Source: Lentisphaeria bacterium (GTDB taxonomy: Bacteria > Verrucomicrobiota > Lentisphaeria > Oligosphaerales > Lenti-02). From it: a stretch of DNA of 12,632 nt. The stretch spans positions 1 through 12,632 of the forward strand of contig JAGLDW010000143.1 of NCBI GenBank assembly GCA_023145395.1. The letters are read 5' to 3'. Every line of letters begins with the position of its first letter. The stretch's first letter is position 1. The notes beneath the pieces are model-generated. The model made no database searches and had not been told where the DNA came from. It was given only the letters and a program-made list of their open reading frames with translations. Of this stretch, positions 1-7,112 are shown piece by piece. The position numbers and the translations under genes were made by a program.

Positions 1-2
1 GG

Positions 3-89
3 GGATGCCACGGCACATGCGACTACTATCGCCTGCAGGTCCTGCCTGGCGGCAACCTGCCATGGTCAGCCGTCGCCTCCAAAAAATGA
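3..89 (+). CDS. Possible 3' end of an unidentified gene (partial)
   Basis: The third reading frame is open from the window edge to a TGA at 87-89. It gives a 28-residue tail rich in Cys, Tyr and Trp near its start and middle, ending in SAVASKK. The composition (CDYYRLQVLPGGNLPW) looks more protein-like than the other two frames, which are Arg/Ser/Pro-rich and typical of out-of-frame GC-rich DNA. No start is visible because the gene would begin outside the window. I do not recognise a family. This could equally be chance, since a 28-codon open frame at an edge is weak evidence. Confidence 0.3.
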   Translation, partial: GCHGTCDYYRLQVLPGGNLPWSAVASKK

Positions 90-277
90 GGTGTGAGCCC
101 AAGACTTCTCAGTGCTCCTGCAGCTTGAACTGCGGTGTGCAGCGTCGCAAACCAATGCGTCTCATGGCAACCATTTCCCCGGGTCCGGTCTTGACATGAA
201 AGGTGCGCGCCTCACATTGCGCAAACGCATCTATGCGCTCTGCCGTCGGAGCGTAGTAAATCCATTGGGAGACTGTC
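90..277. other. Leader region upstream of the radical SAM gene
   Basis: This stretch has no convincing gene; the open frames crossing it on both strands are low-complexity shadows. It contains a perfect TTGACA hexamer at 191-196 without a good -10 at normal spacing (the best is CACATT at 213-218). It also has a short perfect hairpin CGCAT-CT-ATGCG at 226-237, about 40 bp before the start codon at 278. GGGAGA at 267-272 is the ribosome binding site of the next gene. Confidence 0.4.
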
Positions 278-1570
278 ATGGAGCCGAAGCTGAGTCCCGG
301 ATTGGTCTGTGTGACCATGGCTGTGGAGAACGACCCTCGCAGTCGTGAGCGGGCCGAACGCATGATCGCCGCCATGACGCCCGGCAAGGTGATGCGCAAT
401 GTCGATGACGCGCAACTCGACAAGATCGCCGCCGACCGGGATTGGAAGACTAGGATACTTTGGGGCGAACGCCAGAATCCACAAGACCCCGATATGGTGT
501 TCACCGTTTTTCCCTGGAACGTGTCCGCGGAAGAAAAGAAGGCGCGGCTGCAACAGCATCCGAATCTCAGCGTCAACAGCATTGCCAATGGCCCGGGCTG
601 GCTCTTCCGGGGCGACGGAACGCCCGAATGGCGCAAGAAAAGGAACGCAGTATGTCAGCCGGCCTGGCAGCTTCACAGCGCCACTGGCTGCCCATTCCGG
701 TGCGCCTACTGCTGGTTCGGCAACGTCATCAACATTCGCGTCAACATGGAGGATCTGGCAGCCTTCACCGAACGCGAGATTGTACGTCTCGACCCCCCTC
801 AGACCATCTGGAAATGGGACAATCAGACCGACATCAACTGCTTCGAGCCCGAGTACGACGCCGTGCGCCCCCTAGTCGAATCCTTCGCCAAGCAGCGCGA
901 ACACTACCTGCTGCTCTACACCGGCAAGAGCGACAACGTGGACTTCATGCTCGACTATGACCACAAGGGGCAGACCATCATCCAATGGAGCCTGAGTCCA
1001 CGCACGCAAAGCCTGAAACTCGAGCCCCTCACGGCGCCGTGGGACGCGCGGGTTGAATCCATGCGCAAGTGTGAAGAGGCGGGCTACCAGGTGCGCTTCC
1101 GCTTCTCGCCCATCATGCCGGTGAACAACTGGCGCGAGGAGTATACCGAGTTGATCGAGCTGATCTTCGCCAAGACGCATCCCGATGTCTGCGCGCTCTG
1201 CATGTTCGGCTGGATGGATTTCGAGCAGGCCGAACGCTGCCTCGACCTCTCGCTTTGGGACCCGATCTACGTGGAGGCCATGCGCGCCGCCGCGCCCTTC
1301 CTCAAGGGCCAGCGCACGGGACCGATTCCCCACGACGCCCGCGCGGAGCTGTACCAGCATCTCATCGACGAGATAACCCGCGTCAGCCCAAAGACCCCCA
1401 TCGCCCTTTGTCTGGATACCCCGGAAATGTGGCGTCAGTTCGAGGACCAGCTCAACCAGACCGCCGAGGAGTATGTCTGCGTGTGCGGCCCCTATTGCAG
1501 CCCGGGGAACCATCAGTTCCGCTGCCGCGAGACAGACCTCGCCTTCATGCCCCAGGAAAAGATGTGGTAG
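278..1570 (+). CDS. Radical SAM protein, spore photoproduct lyase-like (COG1533 type)
   Basis: This is a 430-residue cytoplasmic protein. The CX3CX2C motif that binds the SAM-cleaving [4Fe-4S] cluster is C138-C142-C145 (GCPFRCAYCW). Residues ~230-295 carry a pattern typical of spore photoproduct lyase and its relatives: W-S-L-S-P at 237-241, then an R-x4-K-C-E-E-A-G-Y helix and a strand ending SPIMP before W285 and E287-E288-Y289. The N-terminal ~120 residues are extra and unrecognised. At the position where SPL has its hydrogen-donor Cys I read N182 in DNQTD, although C188 lies six residues on. The C-terminus has a further Cys group (C401, C403, C407, C416). The start is supported by GGGAGA at 267-272. 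mqnE begins 67 bp downstream on the same strand, so co-transcription is possible. True substrate unknown; DNA repair is only one option. Confidence 0.8.
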   Translation: MEPKLSPGLVCVTMAVENDPRSRERAERMIAAMTPGKVMRNVDDAQLDKIAADRDWKTRILWGERQNPQDPDMVFTVFPWNVSAEEKKARLQQHPNLSVNSIANGPGWLFRGDGTPEWRKKRNAVCQPAWQLHSATGCPFRCAYCWFGNVINIRVNMEDLAAFTEREIVRLDPPQTIWKWDNQTDINCFEPEYDAVRPLVESFAKQREHYLLLYTGKSDNVDFMLDYDHKGQTIIQWSLSPRTQSLKLEPLTAPWDARVESMRKCEEAGYQVRFRFSPIMPVNNWREEYTELIELIFAKTHPDVCALCMFGWMDFEQAERCLDLSLWDPIYVEAMRAAAPFLKGQRTGPIPHDARAELYQHLIDEITRVSPKTPIALCLDTPEMWRQFEDQLNQTAEEYVCVCGPYCSPGNHQFRCRETDLAFMPQEKMW

Positions 1571-1637
1571 CCCAGCGCGCCGTCCGCTGCTTGTGGTACG
1601 GTGTTGTCACTCTGTCAGACTATGCGGGTTGTTTGGA

Positions 1638-2741
1638 ATGAATATCGTTTTTCGGGCTATAGCAGATCCAGTTTTGAGAGATATCGCTGAGCGTGTCGCG
1701 GCGGGGGAGCGCGTGACCGAGGGGGATGCGCTGGCCATGCTGGCCACTCCTGACATCAATGGACTGGGAGCCATTGCCGATGCGGTCCGGGCACGCCTTC
1801 ACGATCGCCGGGCGTTCTACGGCTGCAGTGTCAATCTGAACTACACCAACGTCTGCGAACTACGCTGCCCACTGTGCGCGTTCTCATGCGACGAGGGGGA
1901 TTCTGGCGCCTATGTGCTCGATATGGAGGAAGTGGCCCGGCGTGTGCGGCATGCCTGCGACTGCGGTGTGGACCAAGTGCATATTGTCGGCGCCCTGAAT
2001 CCAGCGTTGGAACTCGACTACTACCGGCAACTGGTGTCAACGGTCAAGGCGGTGCGCGAAGATCTCTACATTGTCGGCTTCACGGCGACCGAGTACGACT
2101 ACATGAGCCAGATTTCGGGGGCGTCCGTGGATCGCTTGCTGACGGAATTTCGCGAAGCCGGAGTGAGCGCGCTTCCCGGCGGTGGCGCCGAGGTCTTCGA
2201 TGCGGAAGTGCGCCAGCGCATCGCGCCAAAGAAGATTTCCGGCGACCAATGGCTGGCCGTCATGCGGACCGCGCACCGCGTCGGACTGCGTAGCAATGCA
2301 ACGCTGCTGTACAACCATGTTGAGACCGATGCCCATGTGGTCGATCACCTTCGGAGATTGCGTGCATTGCAGGACGAGACGGGGGGCTTTCAGGCGCTTG
2401 TCCCGCTACCCTATCACGGGGAGCGAACGGAGGTGCCCGCACGGCGGCGGAGGCCAACCGGTTTGGACACGGTGCGCCTGTTCGCCACCGCACGGATCTA
2501 TCTGGACAACTTCCCGCATATCAAGGCGTTGTGGATGTATCTTGGCTGGAAAACGGTCCAGGCGCTCATGCATTTTGGGGTGGATGACATCGGCGCGACC
2601 TATTTGAATGAAAAGATCGTTCACGCTGCTGGCGCCTCGACTCCGGATTCCGGCTCGGAGGAGGCGCTCCGAGGGATGATCCAGCAGGCGGGCTTCACCC
2701 CAGTGCGCACCAATGCGGGCTACGAAAAGGCGTCTGAATGA
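1638..2741 (+). CDS. mqnE: Aminodeoxyfutalosine synthase MqnE (radical SAM)
   Basis: This 367-residue enzyme adds the 5'-deoxyadenosyl radical to 3-[(1-carboxyvinyl)oxy]benzoate, giving aminodeoxyfutalosine (futalosine menaquinone pathway). The cluster motif is C73-C77-C80 (NVCELRCPLC). Family landmarks follow in order: QVHIVG at ~113-118, GFTATEYDY at ~147-155, LPGGGAEVF at ~179-187, KISG at ~199-202, SNATLLYNHVET at ~219-230, LQDETGGFQA at ~244-253, DNFPHIKALW at ~290-299 and EKIVHAAGA at ~325-333. Length is normal for the family. The frame stays open upstream to 1473, but the ATG at 1638 matches the usual N-terminus. Its ribosome site is poor, which may mean translation follows from upstream or is weak. 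The stop overlaps the mqnA start (ATGA). One oddity is NP at 121-122, where relatives usually have HP. Confidence 0.95.
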   Translation: MNIVFRAIADPVLRDIAERVAAGERVTEGDALAMLATPDINGLGAIADAVRARLHDRRAFYGCSVNLNYTNVCELRCPLCAFSCDEGDSGAYVLDMEEVARRVRHACDCGVDQVHIVGALNPALELDYYRQLVSTVKAVREDLYIVGFTATEYDYMSQISGASVDRLLTEFREAGVSALPGGGAEVFDAEVRQRIAPKKISGDQWLAVMRTAHRVGLRSNATLLYNHVETDAHVVDHLRRLRALQDETGGFQALVPLPYHGERTEVPARRRRPTGLDTVRLFATARIYLDNFPHIKALWMYLGWKTVQALMHFGVDDIGATYLNEKIVHAAGASTPDSGSEEALRGMIQQAGFTPVRTNAGYEKASE

Positions 2742-3610
2742 GACTTGGCTATATCGACTACCTGAACACCTATCCGCTGTACTGGCGCATGTTCGCGCGA
2801 GAGGCGCTGCCGCCCGGGGTGGAGGTGGCACGAGGGAAGCCCGCGGAGCTGAACGCGTTGATGAGAGCGGGACATCTCGACCTGACACCCATCTCCGCTG
2901 CCTGCCTCCCTGACATTCAGGACCAGGTGTACGTGCTCCCCGACTTCTGCTTGGCGGCGACCGGCAATGTGCGATCGGTGCTGCTGGTCAGCCGACTCCC
3001 AATCGAGCAGCTTGACGGACGAAAGGTGGGCCTGTCGACAGCGTCCGAGACATCGGCCGTCCTGCTGAAGTACCTGCTTCGGCAGTGCTATGAAGTGAAC
3101 CCCGGGTTCGTGCCGCATCCTCCCTCTCCGACCCTGCAGGATGTGGACGCGGCGCTGGTCATTGGCAACGACGCGCTGCAAGTGGGGGAGGAAGAATATC
3201 CCTACACGTACGACTTGGGGCGCCTTTGGCAGGAGCGAACGGGATTGCCGGTGGTGTTCGCCGTGTTCGTGGTGCGCCGGGATTTTGCAGATGCACACCC
3301 GGAGAAGGCACGGGGCATTGAAGATCAATTCCGTGCCTCGCTGGCGGAGATTCGTGACAACCGACAACGCTTTCTCGCCGATGCGGAGAGCGCATATCCA
3401 GGTGTCGCCGCAGATCCGGTCGATTATTTCCGGGTTCTGAAGTATGATTTCAGCGATGCATTCAAGACGTCGTTGGACACGTATTTCGAGTTGGTTGGCA
3501 AGGCGGGGTTGCTGAAGCCTGTGCCGAAAATCCCTTTTTGGCCCGGCACCAGTTCCGGTCATGCCGATTCCGGGCTCTGGGAACAGGTCTTTGATTCTTG
3601 CGAGATGTGA
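2738..3610 (+). CDS. mqnA: Chorismate dehydratase MqnA
   Basis: This 290-residue protein catalyses the first committed step, dehydrating chorismate to 3-[(1-carboxyvinyl)oxy]benzoate, the substrate of MqnE. It belongs to the periplasmic-binding-protein fold group shared with MqnD but lacks a signal peptide, so it is cytoplasmic. The N-terminal LGYIDYLNTYPLYW (3-16) is a family signature. Others are DLTPISAA (48-55), GNVRSVLLVSR (76-86), TASETSAVLL (101-110), AALVIGNDAL (138-147) and YDLGRLW...TGLPVVFAVFVVR (158-180). It overlaps mqnE by 4 bp (ATGA), which implies coupled translation, and ends 9 bp before mqnC. Confidence 0.95.
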   Translation: MRLGYIDYLNTYPLYWRMFAREALPPGVEVARGKPAELNALMRAGHLDLTPISAACLPDIQDQVYVLPDFCLAATGNVRSVLLVSRLPIEQLDGRKVGLSTASETSAVLLKYLLRQCYEVNPGFVPHPPSPTLQDVDAALVIGNDALQVGEEEYPYTYDLGRLWQERTGLPVVFAVFVVRRDFADAHPEKARGIEDQFRASLAEIRDNRQRFLADAESAYPGVAADPVDYFRVLKYDFSDAFKTSLDTYFELVGKAGLLKPVPKIPFWPGTSSGHADSGLWEQVFDSCEM

Positions 3611-3619
3611 TGGAGAGCA

Positions 3620-4678
3620 ATGAGATTGTTGGACAACATATATGCGGGGGAACGGGTGTCTGCGGCGGATGCGGTTCGGTTGTTCGAACTGAATCTGACG
3701 GAGCTTGGTGCGGTCGCCGATTTTCGCAGGCGCCAAGCGGTTCCGGATGAACGCGTGGGCTATATCGTCGATCGAATCGTCAACTACAGCAACCGCTGTG
3801 TGGCATGCTGCGAATTTTGCGCCTTTCACGCTGACGCTGGGATGATTGCGCCCTACGACCTGAGTTTTGAGGAGATCATCGAGAAGATTGGTGAACTTGT
3901 GGTCGGGGGAGGCACGCAGGTCATGCTGCAGGGAGGATTGCATCCAGACCATCCGTTGGACTGGTATCTTGACCTGTTGCGTTGCGTGAAGACCAGCTTT
4001 CCCCACATCTGGCTGCACTCGTTCTCGCCGGCCGAGATCGTTCATATCGCCATACTTGAGGGTATGAGCCATGGCGAAGTGATCGGCCGCATGAAGACCG
4101 CCGGGCTGGATTCGGTTCCCGGGGCGTCCGATTTGCTGGTCGATTCTGTCCGGCGTCGTGTGTCGCCCCGCAAATGCACGCGTGGCCAGTGGCGCGAGGT
4201 GATGCTCGCTCTGAGGGACGCGGACATGGTGTCGAGCGCGACGATGACCTATGGTCTCGACGAGACGCTGGAGGAACGGGTCGAGCATCTCTGCTTTGTG
4301 CGCACCGTGCAGGATGAAACTGGGATCTTGCAGGCCTTCATACCCTGGTCGTTCTCCCCCGCCAACACACGCATGTGCGAGGTGGCGCCCGCAGGTGGTG
4401 TTGACTACCTGAAAACGGTTGCCGTCGCCCGAATCGTGCTGGACAATGTCGACCACATTCAGGCTGGCTGGCTGACCGAAGGGCCGGAGTTGGCTCAGTT
4501 GGCGCTCTGCATGGGGGCGAACGACATGGGCGGTGTGCTCACGGAGGAACTGGTGGTGCAGGCCGCCGGCATTCATACCCGATTGACAGCCGCCGACATG
4601 GAGGACTTGATACAAAATGCTGGAAAAATCCCCATGCGGCGTGACTCGCGGTATCAGGAACTGGGACACGAAGGATGA
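3620..4678 (+). CDS. mqnC: Cyclic dehypoxanthinyl futalosine synthase MqnC (radical SAM)
   Basis: This 352-residue enzyme cyclises dehypoxanthine futalosine to the spiro intermediate that MqnD then cleaves. The cluster motif is C60-C64-C67 (RCVACCEFCAFH) and includes an extra neighbouring Cys at 63. MqnC hallmarks are QVMLQGGLHPDHPLDWY (100-116), WLHSFSPAEI (131-140), KCTRGQW (185-191), SSATMTYG (205-212), QDETGILQAFIPW (231-243) and DNVDHIQAGW (275-284). GGAGAG at 3612-3617 precedes the ATG, only 2 nt away, which is tighter than usual. The odd point is the segment usually reading PGGGAEIL in this family: here it is PGASDLL (167-173), one residue shorter and without the GGGAE core, while the rest is well conserved. 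The stop overlaps the next start (ATGA). Confidence 0.94.
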   Translation: MRLLDNIYAGERVSAADAVRLFELNLTELGAVADFRRRQAVPDERVGYIVDRIVNYSNRCVACCEFCAFHADAGMIAPYDLSFEEIIEKIGELVVGGGTQVMLQGGLHPDHPLDWYLDLLRCVKTSFPHIWLHSFSPAEIVHIAILEGMSHGEVIGRMKTAGLDSVPGASDLLVDSVRRRVSPRKCTRGQWREVMLALRDADMVSSATMTYGLDETLEERVEHLCFVRTVQDETGILQAFIPWSFSPANTRMCEVAPAGGVDYLKTVAVARIVLDNVDHIQAGWLTEGPELAQLALCMGANDMGGVLTEELVVQAAGIHTRLTAADMEDLIQNAGKIPMRRDSRYQELGHEG

Positions 4679-5472
4679 AACGACGAGAACGCATGCCACT
4701 GGGCCTGTCATCCTGTCCCAACGACACCTTCATTTTCCATGCGATGCTGCATGGACTGGTGGATACGGAACCACTCTGTTTTGAGCCGGTGATCGCGGAT
4801 GTAGAGGCTTTGAACGAGCGGGCTTTCCGGGCGGAGTTGGCGGTCACCAAGCTTTCGTTTCACGCCTATATGCATGTGCGGGAAAAGTACGAGATGCTGG
4901 ATTCCGGGGCGGCGTTTGGATTTGGTTGCGGCCCGCTTCTTGTAGCCCGGAAACCGATTGCGGACTTCGCACATGCACGCGTGGCGGTGCCAGGGGTTCA
5001 CACGACGGCCTGTTTGCTGCTGAAAGCCTGGAACCCAGGCATTGGCACGATTGTACCCCTGCGCTTCGATGCGATTCTACCGGCCGTGCGGGACGGACAA
5101 GTCGATGCCGGAGTGATCATTCACGAAGGAAGATTTGTTTTCGAAAAACACGATTGCGTGCGGATTGTCGATCTTGGGGAATGGTGGGAGAAAGACACCG
5201 GGCTGCCCATCCCGCTCGGCTGCATTGCGGTCCGCCGCGATGCCGACACGCTCCAGCACAAGGACCTGATTGAGCGAGCGATTCGTGATTCGCTGCTGTA
5301 TGCCCGGAGCCATCCTCAAGTCTCCCGGTCCTTCATTCGCAGCCTGGCCGGGGAATTGGACGATGCCGTGATCGATGCGCACATCAAACTGTATGTCAAC
5401 GACTACTCGCTGTCATTGGGCGGCGAGGGCCGACGAGTGTTGGGAAAGTTGGAGGAACTATTGCATGGCTGA
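4675..5472 (+). CDS. mqnD: 1,4-dihydroxy-6-naphthoate synthase MqnD
   Basis: This 265-residue protein splits cyclic dehypoxanthine futalosine to 1,4-dihydroxy-6-naphthoate. Signatures are LGLSSCPNDTFIFHAML (9-25), DVEALNERA (42-50), TKLSFHAY (58-65), GFGCGPLLVARKP (82-94), PGVHTTACLLL (106-116) and IHEGRF (149-154). H150 in the last motif corresponds to the His proposed as general base in the Thermus enzyme. The ATG at 4675 overlaps the mqnC stop. A second ATG at 4693 (residue 7) would give an N-terminus closer to typical family members, so the exact start is uncertain. The 3' end overlaps mqnB by 8 bp. Confidence 0.95.
   Translation: MKRRERMPLGLSSCPNDTFIFHAMLHGLVDTEPLCFEPVIADVEALNERAFRAELAVTKLSFHAYMHVREKYEMLDSGAAFGFGCGPLLVARKPIADFAHARVAVPGVHTTACLLLKAWNPGIGTIVPLRFDAILPAVRDGQVDAGVIIHEGRFVFEKHDCVRIVDLGEWWEKDTGLPIPLGCIAVRRDADTLQHKDLIERAIRDSLLYARSHPQVSRSFIRSLAGELDDAVIDAHIKLYVNDYSLSLGGEGRRVLGKLEELLHG
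5451..5455 (+). promoter_or_regulatory. Ribosome binding site that fixes the mqnB start
   Basis: GGAGG lies within the last codons of mqnD, 9 nt before the ATG at 5465. It is the best Shine-Dalgarno match in the operon. It supports the 199-residue form over a longer one in the same frame and shows that mqnB can be initiated independently within the mRNA. Confidence 0.7.
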
Positions 5473-6064
5473 CCACATTGACACTGGCTTGGTGATGGCG
5501 ACTGAGTTGGAAGCGTTGCCGTTGATTTCGGGGGGCGGTTTTGCCCGTGTGGGAACAGCGCCGTTCCCAGTGTATGTGAAAGATGCTGCGGTTCTCGTGC
5601 TTTCGGGGGTTGGCAAGAGCAATGCGGCCGCTGCGACTGCCTGGCTGATCTGTCAGTACAAACCTCGGCGGGTGTGCAACGCCGGCGCCTCTGGCGCCAC
5701 CGGGGATGCACTCGAACTCGGGCAAGTTTTTCAGATTGGCGAAATCTGCGAGCCCGACCGTCCGCGATTGCGCTGCGCGGGTTCGGACCCCCTGCGCGCC
5801 GATCCCATCGCGGACTTGCCGACGGCTCGACTGGCGACCCAGGACCACGTGGTGATGGACGAGGAGCGAAGGCGCATCGAGTCCAAAGCGGATTTGGTGG
5901 ACATGGAGGGTGCCGCCGTGGTCCAGACATGTCGGTCGTTTGGCGTGCCCGTCCACTTGGTCAAGTACGTCTCCGATGTGCACGACGGACACAATATCTC
6001 CGATAGTATCGTCCTCCTGCGGGACGCTTTCTGTTGCCAGTTGCGCGACCAGATCCTGGCGTGA
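5465..6064 (+). CDS. mqnB: Futalosine/aminodeoxyfutalosine nucleosidase (MqnB/MTAN family)
   Basis: This 199-residue member of the nucleoside phosphorylase/MTA-SAH nucleosidase superfamily removes the base from futalosine or aminodeoxyfutalosine to give dehypoxanthine futalosine for MqnC. Visible motifs are the N-terminal MATELEA (11-17, expected to hold the acid that protonates the base), SGVGKSNAAAAT (47-58), NAGASGATGDALELGQVFQIGEI (72-94), VDMEGAAV (145-152, ribose-binding M-E) and YVSDVHDG (168-175, catalytic Asp171). The ATG at 5465 lies 9 nt after GGAGG (5451-5455), a strong site, and inside the end of mqnD. Longer in-frame openings upstream are not needed. With MqnE present and no deaminase nearby, aminodeoxyfutalosine is the likelier substrate, but sequence alone does not settle the specificity. 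Confidence 0.87.
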   Translation: MADHIDTGLVMATELEALPLISGGGFARVGTAPFPVYVKDAAVLVLSGVGKSNAAAATAWLICQYKPRRVCNAGASGATGDALELGQVFQIGEICEPDRPRLRCAGSDPLRADPIADLPTARLATQDHVVMDEERRRIESKADLVDMEGAAVVQTCRSFGVPVHLVKYVSDVHDGHNISDSIVLLRDAFCCQLRDQILA

Positions 6065-6145
6065 TCCTGACGACCGGGATGCCTGCGGAGCCATAGTTGC
6101 ATGCACAGCGATCCCATGAACGTGGAGTGCTGGAGGAGTGGAGCA

Positions 6146-6169
6146 AGGGCGAACGGCCCGTGAGCCGCC
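6146..6169 (+). repeat. Intergenic palindromic repeat, copy 1
   Basis: A 24-nt unit with core GGCGAACGGCCCGTGAGCCG is identical to copy 2, which begins exactly 50 bp later. The core can fold with stem CGGC/GCCG, and GGCG/CGCC at its ends can also pair. It sits between the mqnB stop and the amidohydrolase. A short ATG-to-TGA frame (6101-6163) runs into it but looks fortuitous. Confidence 0.75.
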
Positions 6170-6195
6170 CAAATGCGAACTGCGCCGTCCCATGG

Positions 6196-6219
6196 AGGGC
6201 GAACGGCCCGTGAGCCGCC
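6196..6219 (+). repeat. Intergenic palindromic repeat, copy 2
   Basis: This is an exact copy of the unit at 6146-6169, with a 26-bp unique spacer between the two. Adjoining bases also partly match (GGAGGGCGA in this copy, GCAAGGGCGA in copy 1). It lies 50 bp before the amidohydrolase start codon, so it will be in the leader of that gene if transcription comes from upstream. It looks like a REP-type dispersed element rather than a gene-specific operator. Confidence 0.75.
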
Positions 6220-6269
6220 GCTATCTTTAGTCCTGAGGCCGCCCAGAACTGCGAAAAAGGAATAACGCC

Positions 6270-7109
6270 ATGTACCTCAACCACTGCCACATCTTCCCCC
6301 ACGGCGCGTTTCCTGACCAGCCGGAGCTTGGGACGCTCCCCGAGCTGGATCGCTTCATGAAGGAATGCGGCATAGAGCGCACGGTGGCATTCGCACCGTT
6401 CTGGGGTCCGAAAAGCAAGGAAATCCTAGCCGGTGAGGAGATCAACGCCTGGCTGTACCGGAACCTGCAGGACTACCCGGACATCGAGGGTGCAGTGACC
6501 GTCTCACCCAAAGCGCCCGATGCCTGTGAGTTGCTGGAGACCTATGCCCGCAAGGGCTTTGTCGGAGTGAAGACCCATCCACCAGTCATGCGATTCCGCA
6601 TCGACGATCCGGCTTGCGATGAGTTCTACGCTCTCGCCGCCGAACTTGGCATGTTCGTGCTTTTCCACACAGGCGTCCACGGCGGGCGCCTTGAGGACTA
6701 CCGCCCGCTACTCGTCGACAACATTGTCTACCGACACCCCAAGCTGAAGGTGATTATCGAGCACATGGGGACCTCGGACGGAATCGGGCGTGGATTCTTC
6801 GACGAGGCAATGTCCGTGATCTACAACCACAGCTCACGCTGGTGTGATCGGGGTGTCTACGCCGGGCTCACGGGCCTGGGCAAACCACAGTACCGGCAGT
6901 TGGTGGCGGATGCCTTGCAGGAAGCAGGCACCAAACGCTGCATCTTCGGCGTGGACTGGCCCCACATGAAAGGGAACCGCGAAGCGGTCATCCGCTACAG
7001 AGCGGAACGCGATGTCATCGCCTCCACAGGGCTCAGTCCCGAACAGGAAGACGGCATCTACGGCGACACCCTCGCCGAACTAGTAGGTGCCCGCAAGTAC
7101 GTGTCGTAG
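6270..7109 (+). CDS. Amidohydrolase_2-type metal-dependent hydrolase (TIM barrel)
   Basis: This 279-residue soluble protein belongs to the branch of the amidohydrolase superfamily that includes ACMSD and gamma-resorcylate decarboxylase. The expected metal ligands are visible in barrel order: H5 and H7 (NHCHIF), H133 (LFHTG), H165 (IIEHMG) and D229 (FGVDWPH). K101 in GVKTH follows the third strand region. AAGGA at 6257-6261 lies 8 nt before the ATG. The gene follows mqnB by 205 bp, with two repeat copies between, so it may or may not share the mqn transcript. Hydrolysis or decarboxylation of a small carboxylated compound is typical of the family; the substrate here cannot be told from sequence. 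No signal peptide is seen. Confidence 0.88.
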   Translation: MYLNHCHIFPHGAFPDQPELGTLPELDRFMKECGIERTVAFAPFWGPKSKEILAGEEINAWLYRNLQDYPDIEGAVTVSPKAPDACELLETYARKGFVGVKTHPPVMRFRIDDPACDEFYALAAELGMFVLFHTGVHGGRLEDYRPLLVDNIVYRHPKLKVIIEHMGTSDGIGRGFFDEAMSVIYNHSSRWCDRGVYAGLTGLGKPQYRQLVADALQEAGTKRCIFGVDWPHMKGNREAVIRYRAERDVIASTGLSPEQEDGIYGDTLAELVGARKYVS

Positions 7110-7112
7110 CAC

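Noticed and set aside
191..218. TTGACA at 191-196 as a promoter for the radical SAM gene
   Set aside because: No -10 with better than three matching bases lies at 16-18 bp spacing, so the perfect -35 hexamer alone is not enough.
1473..1637. N-terminal extension of MqnE to 1473
   Set aside because: The added 55 residues are Arg/Ala/Ser/Cys-rich, overlap the upstream gene and are not part of the family; the ATG at 1638 gives a normal N-terminus.
2720..4711. A 663-codon open frame on the minus strand
   Set aside because: It lies opposite mqnA and mqnC, whose protein signatures are unmistakable; its translation is His/Arg/Gln-rich with no recognisable domain. High GC and wobble bias create such antisense frames.
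6101..6163. A 20-residue ATG-initiated frame
   Set aside because: It has no ribosome site, and its end is formed by the repeat sequence itself, so it is probably fortuitous.
6146..6219. Possible mini CRISPR (24-nt repeats, one 26-nt spacer)
   Set aside because: Only two units exist, no cas gene is near, and the repeat resembles a dispersed palindromic element with a divergent relative elsewhere in the window.
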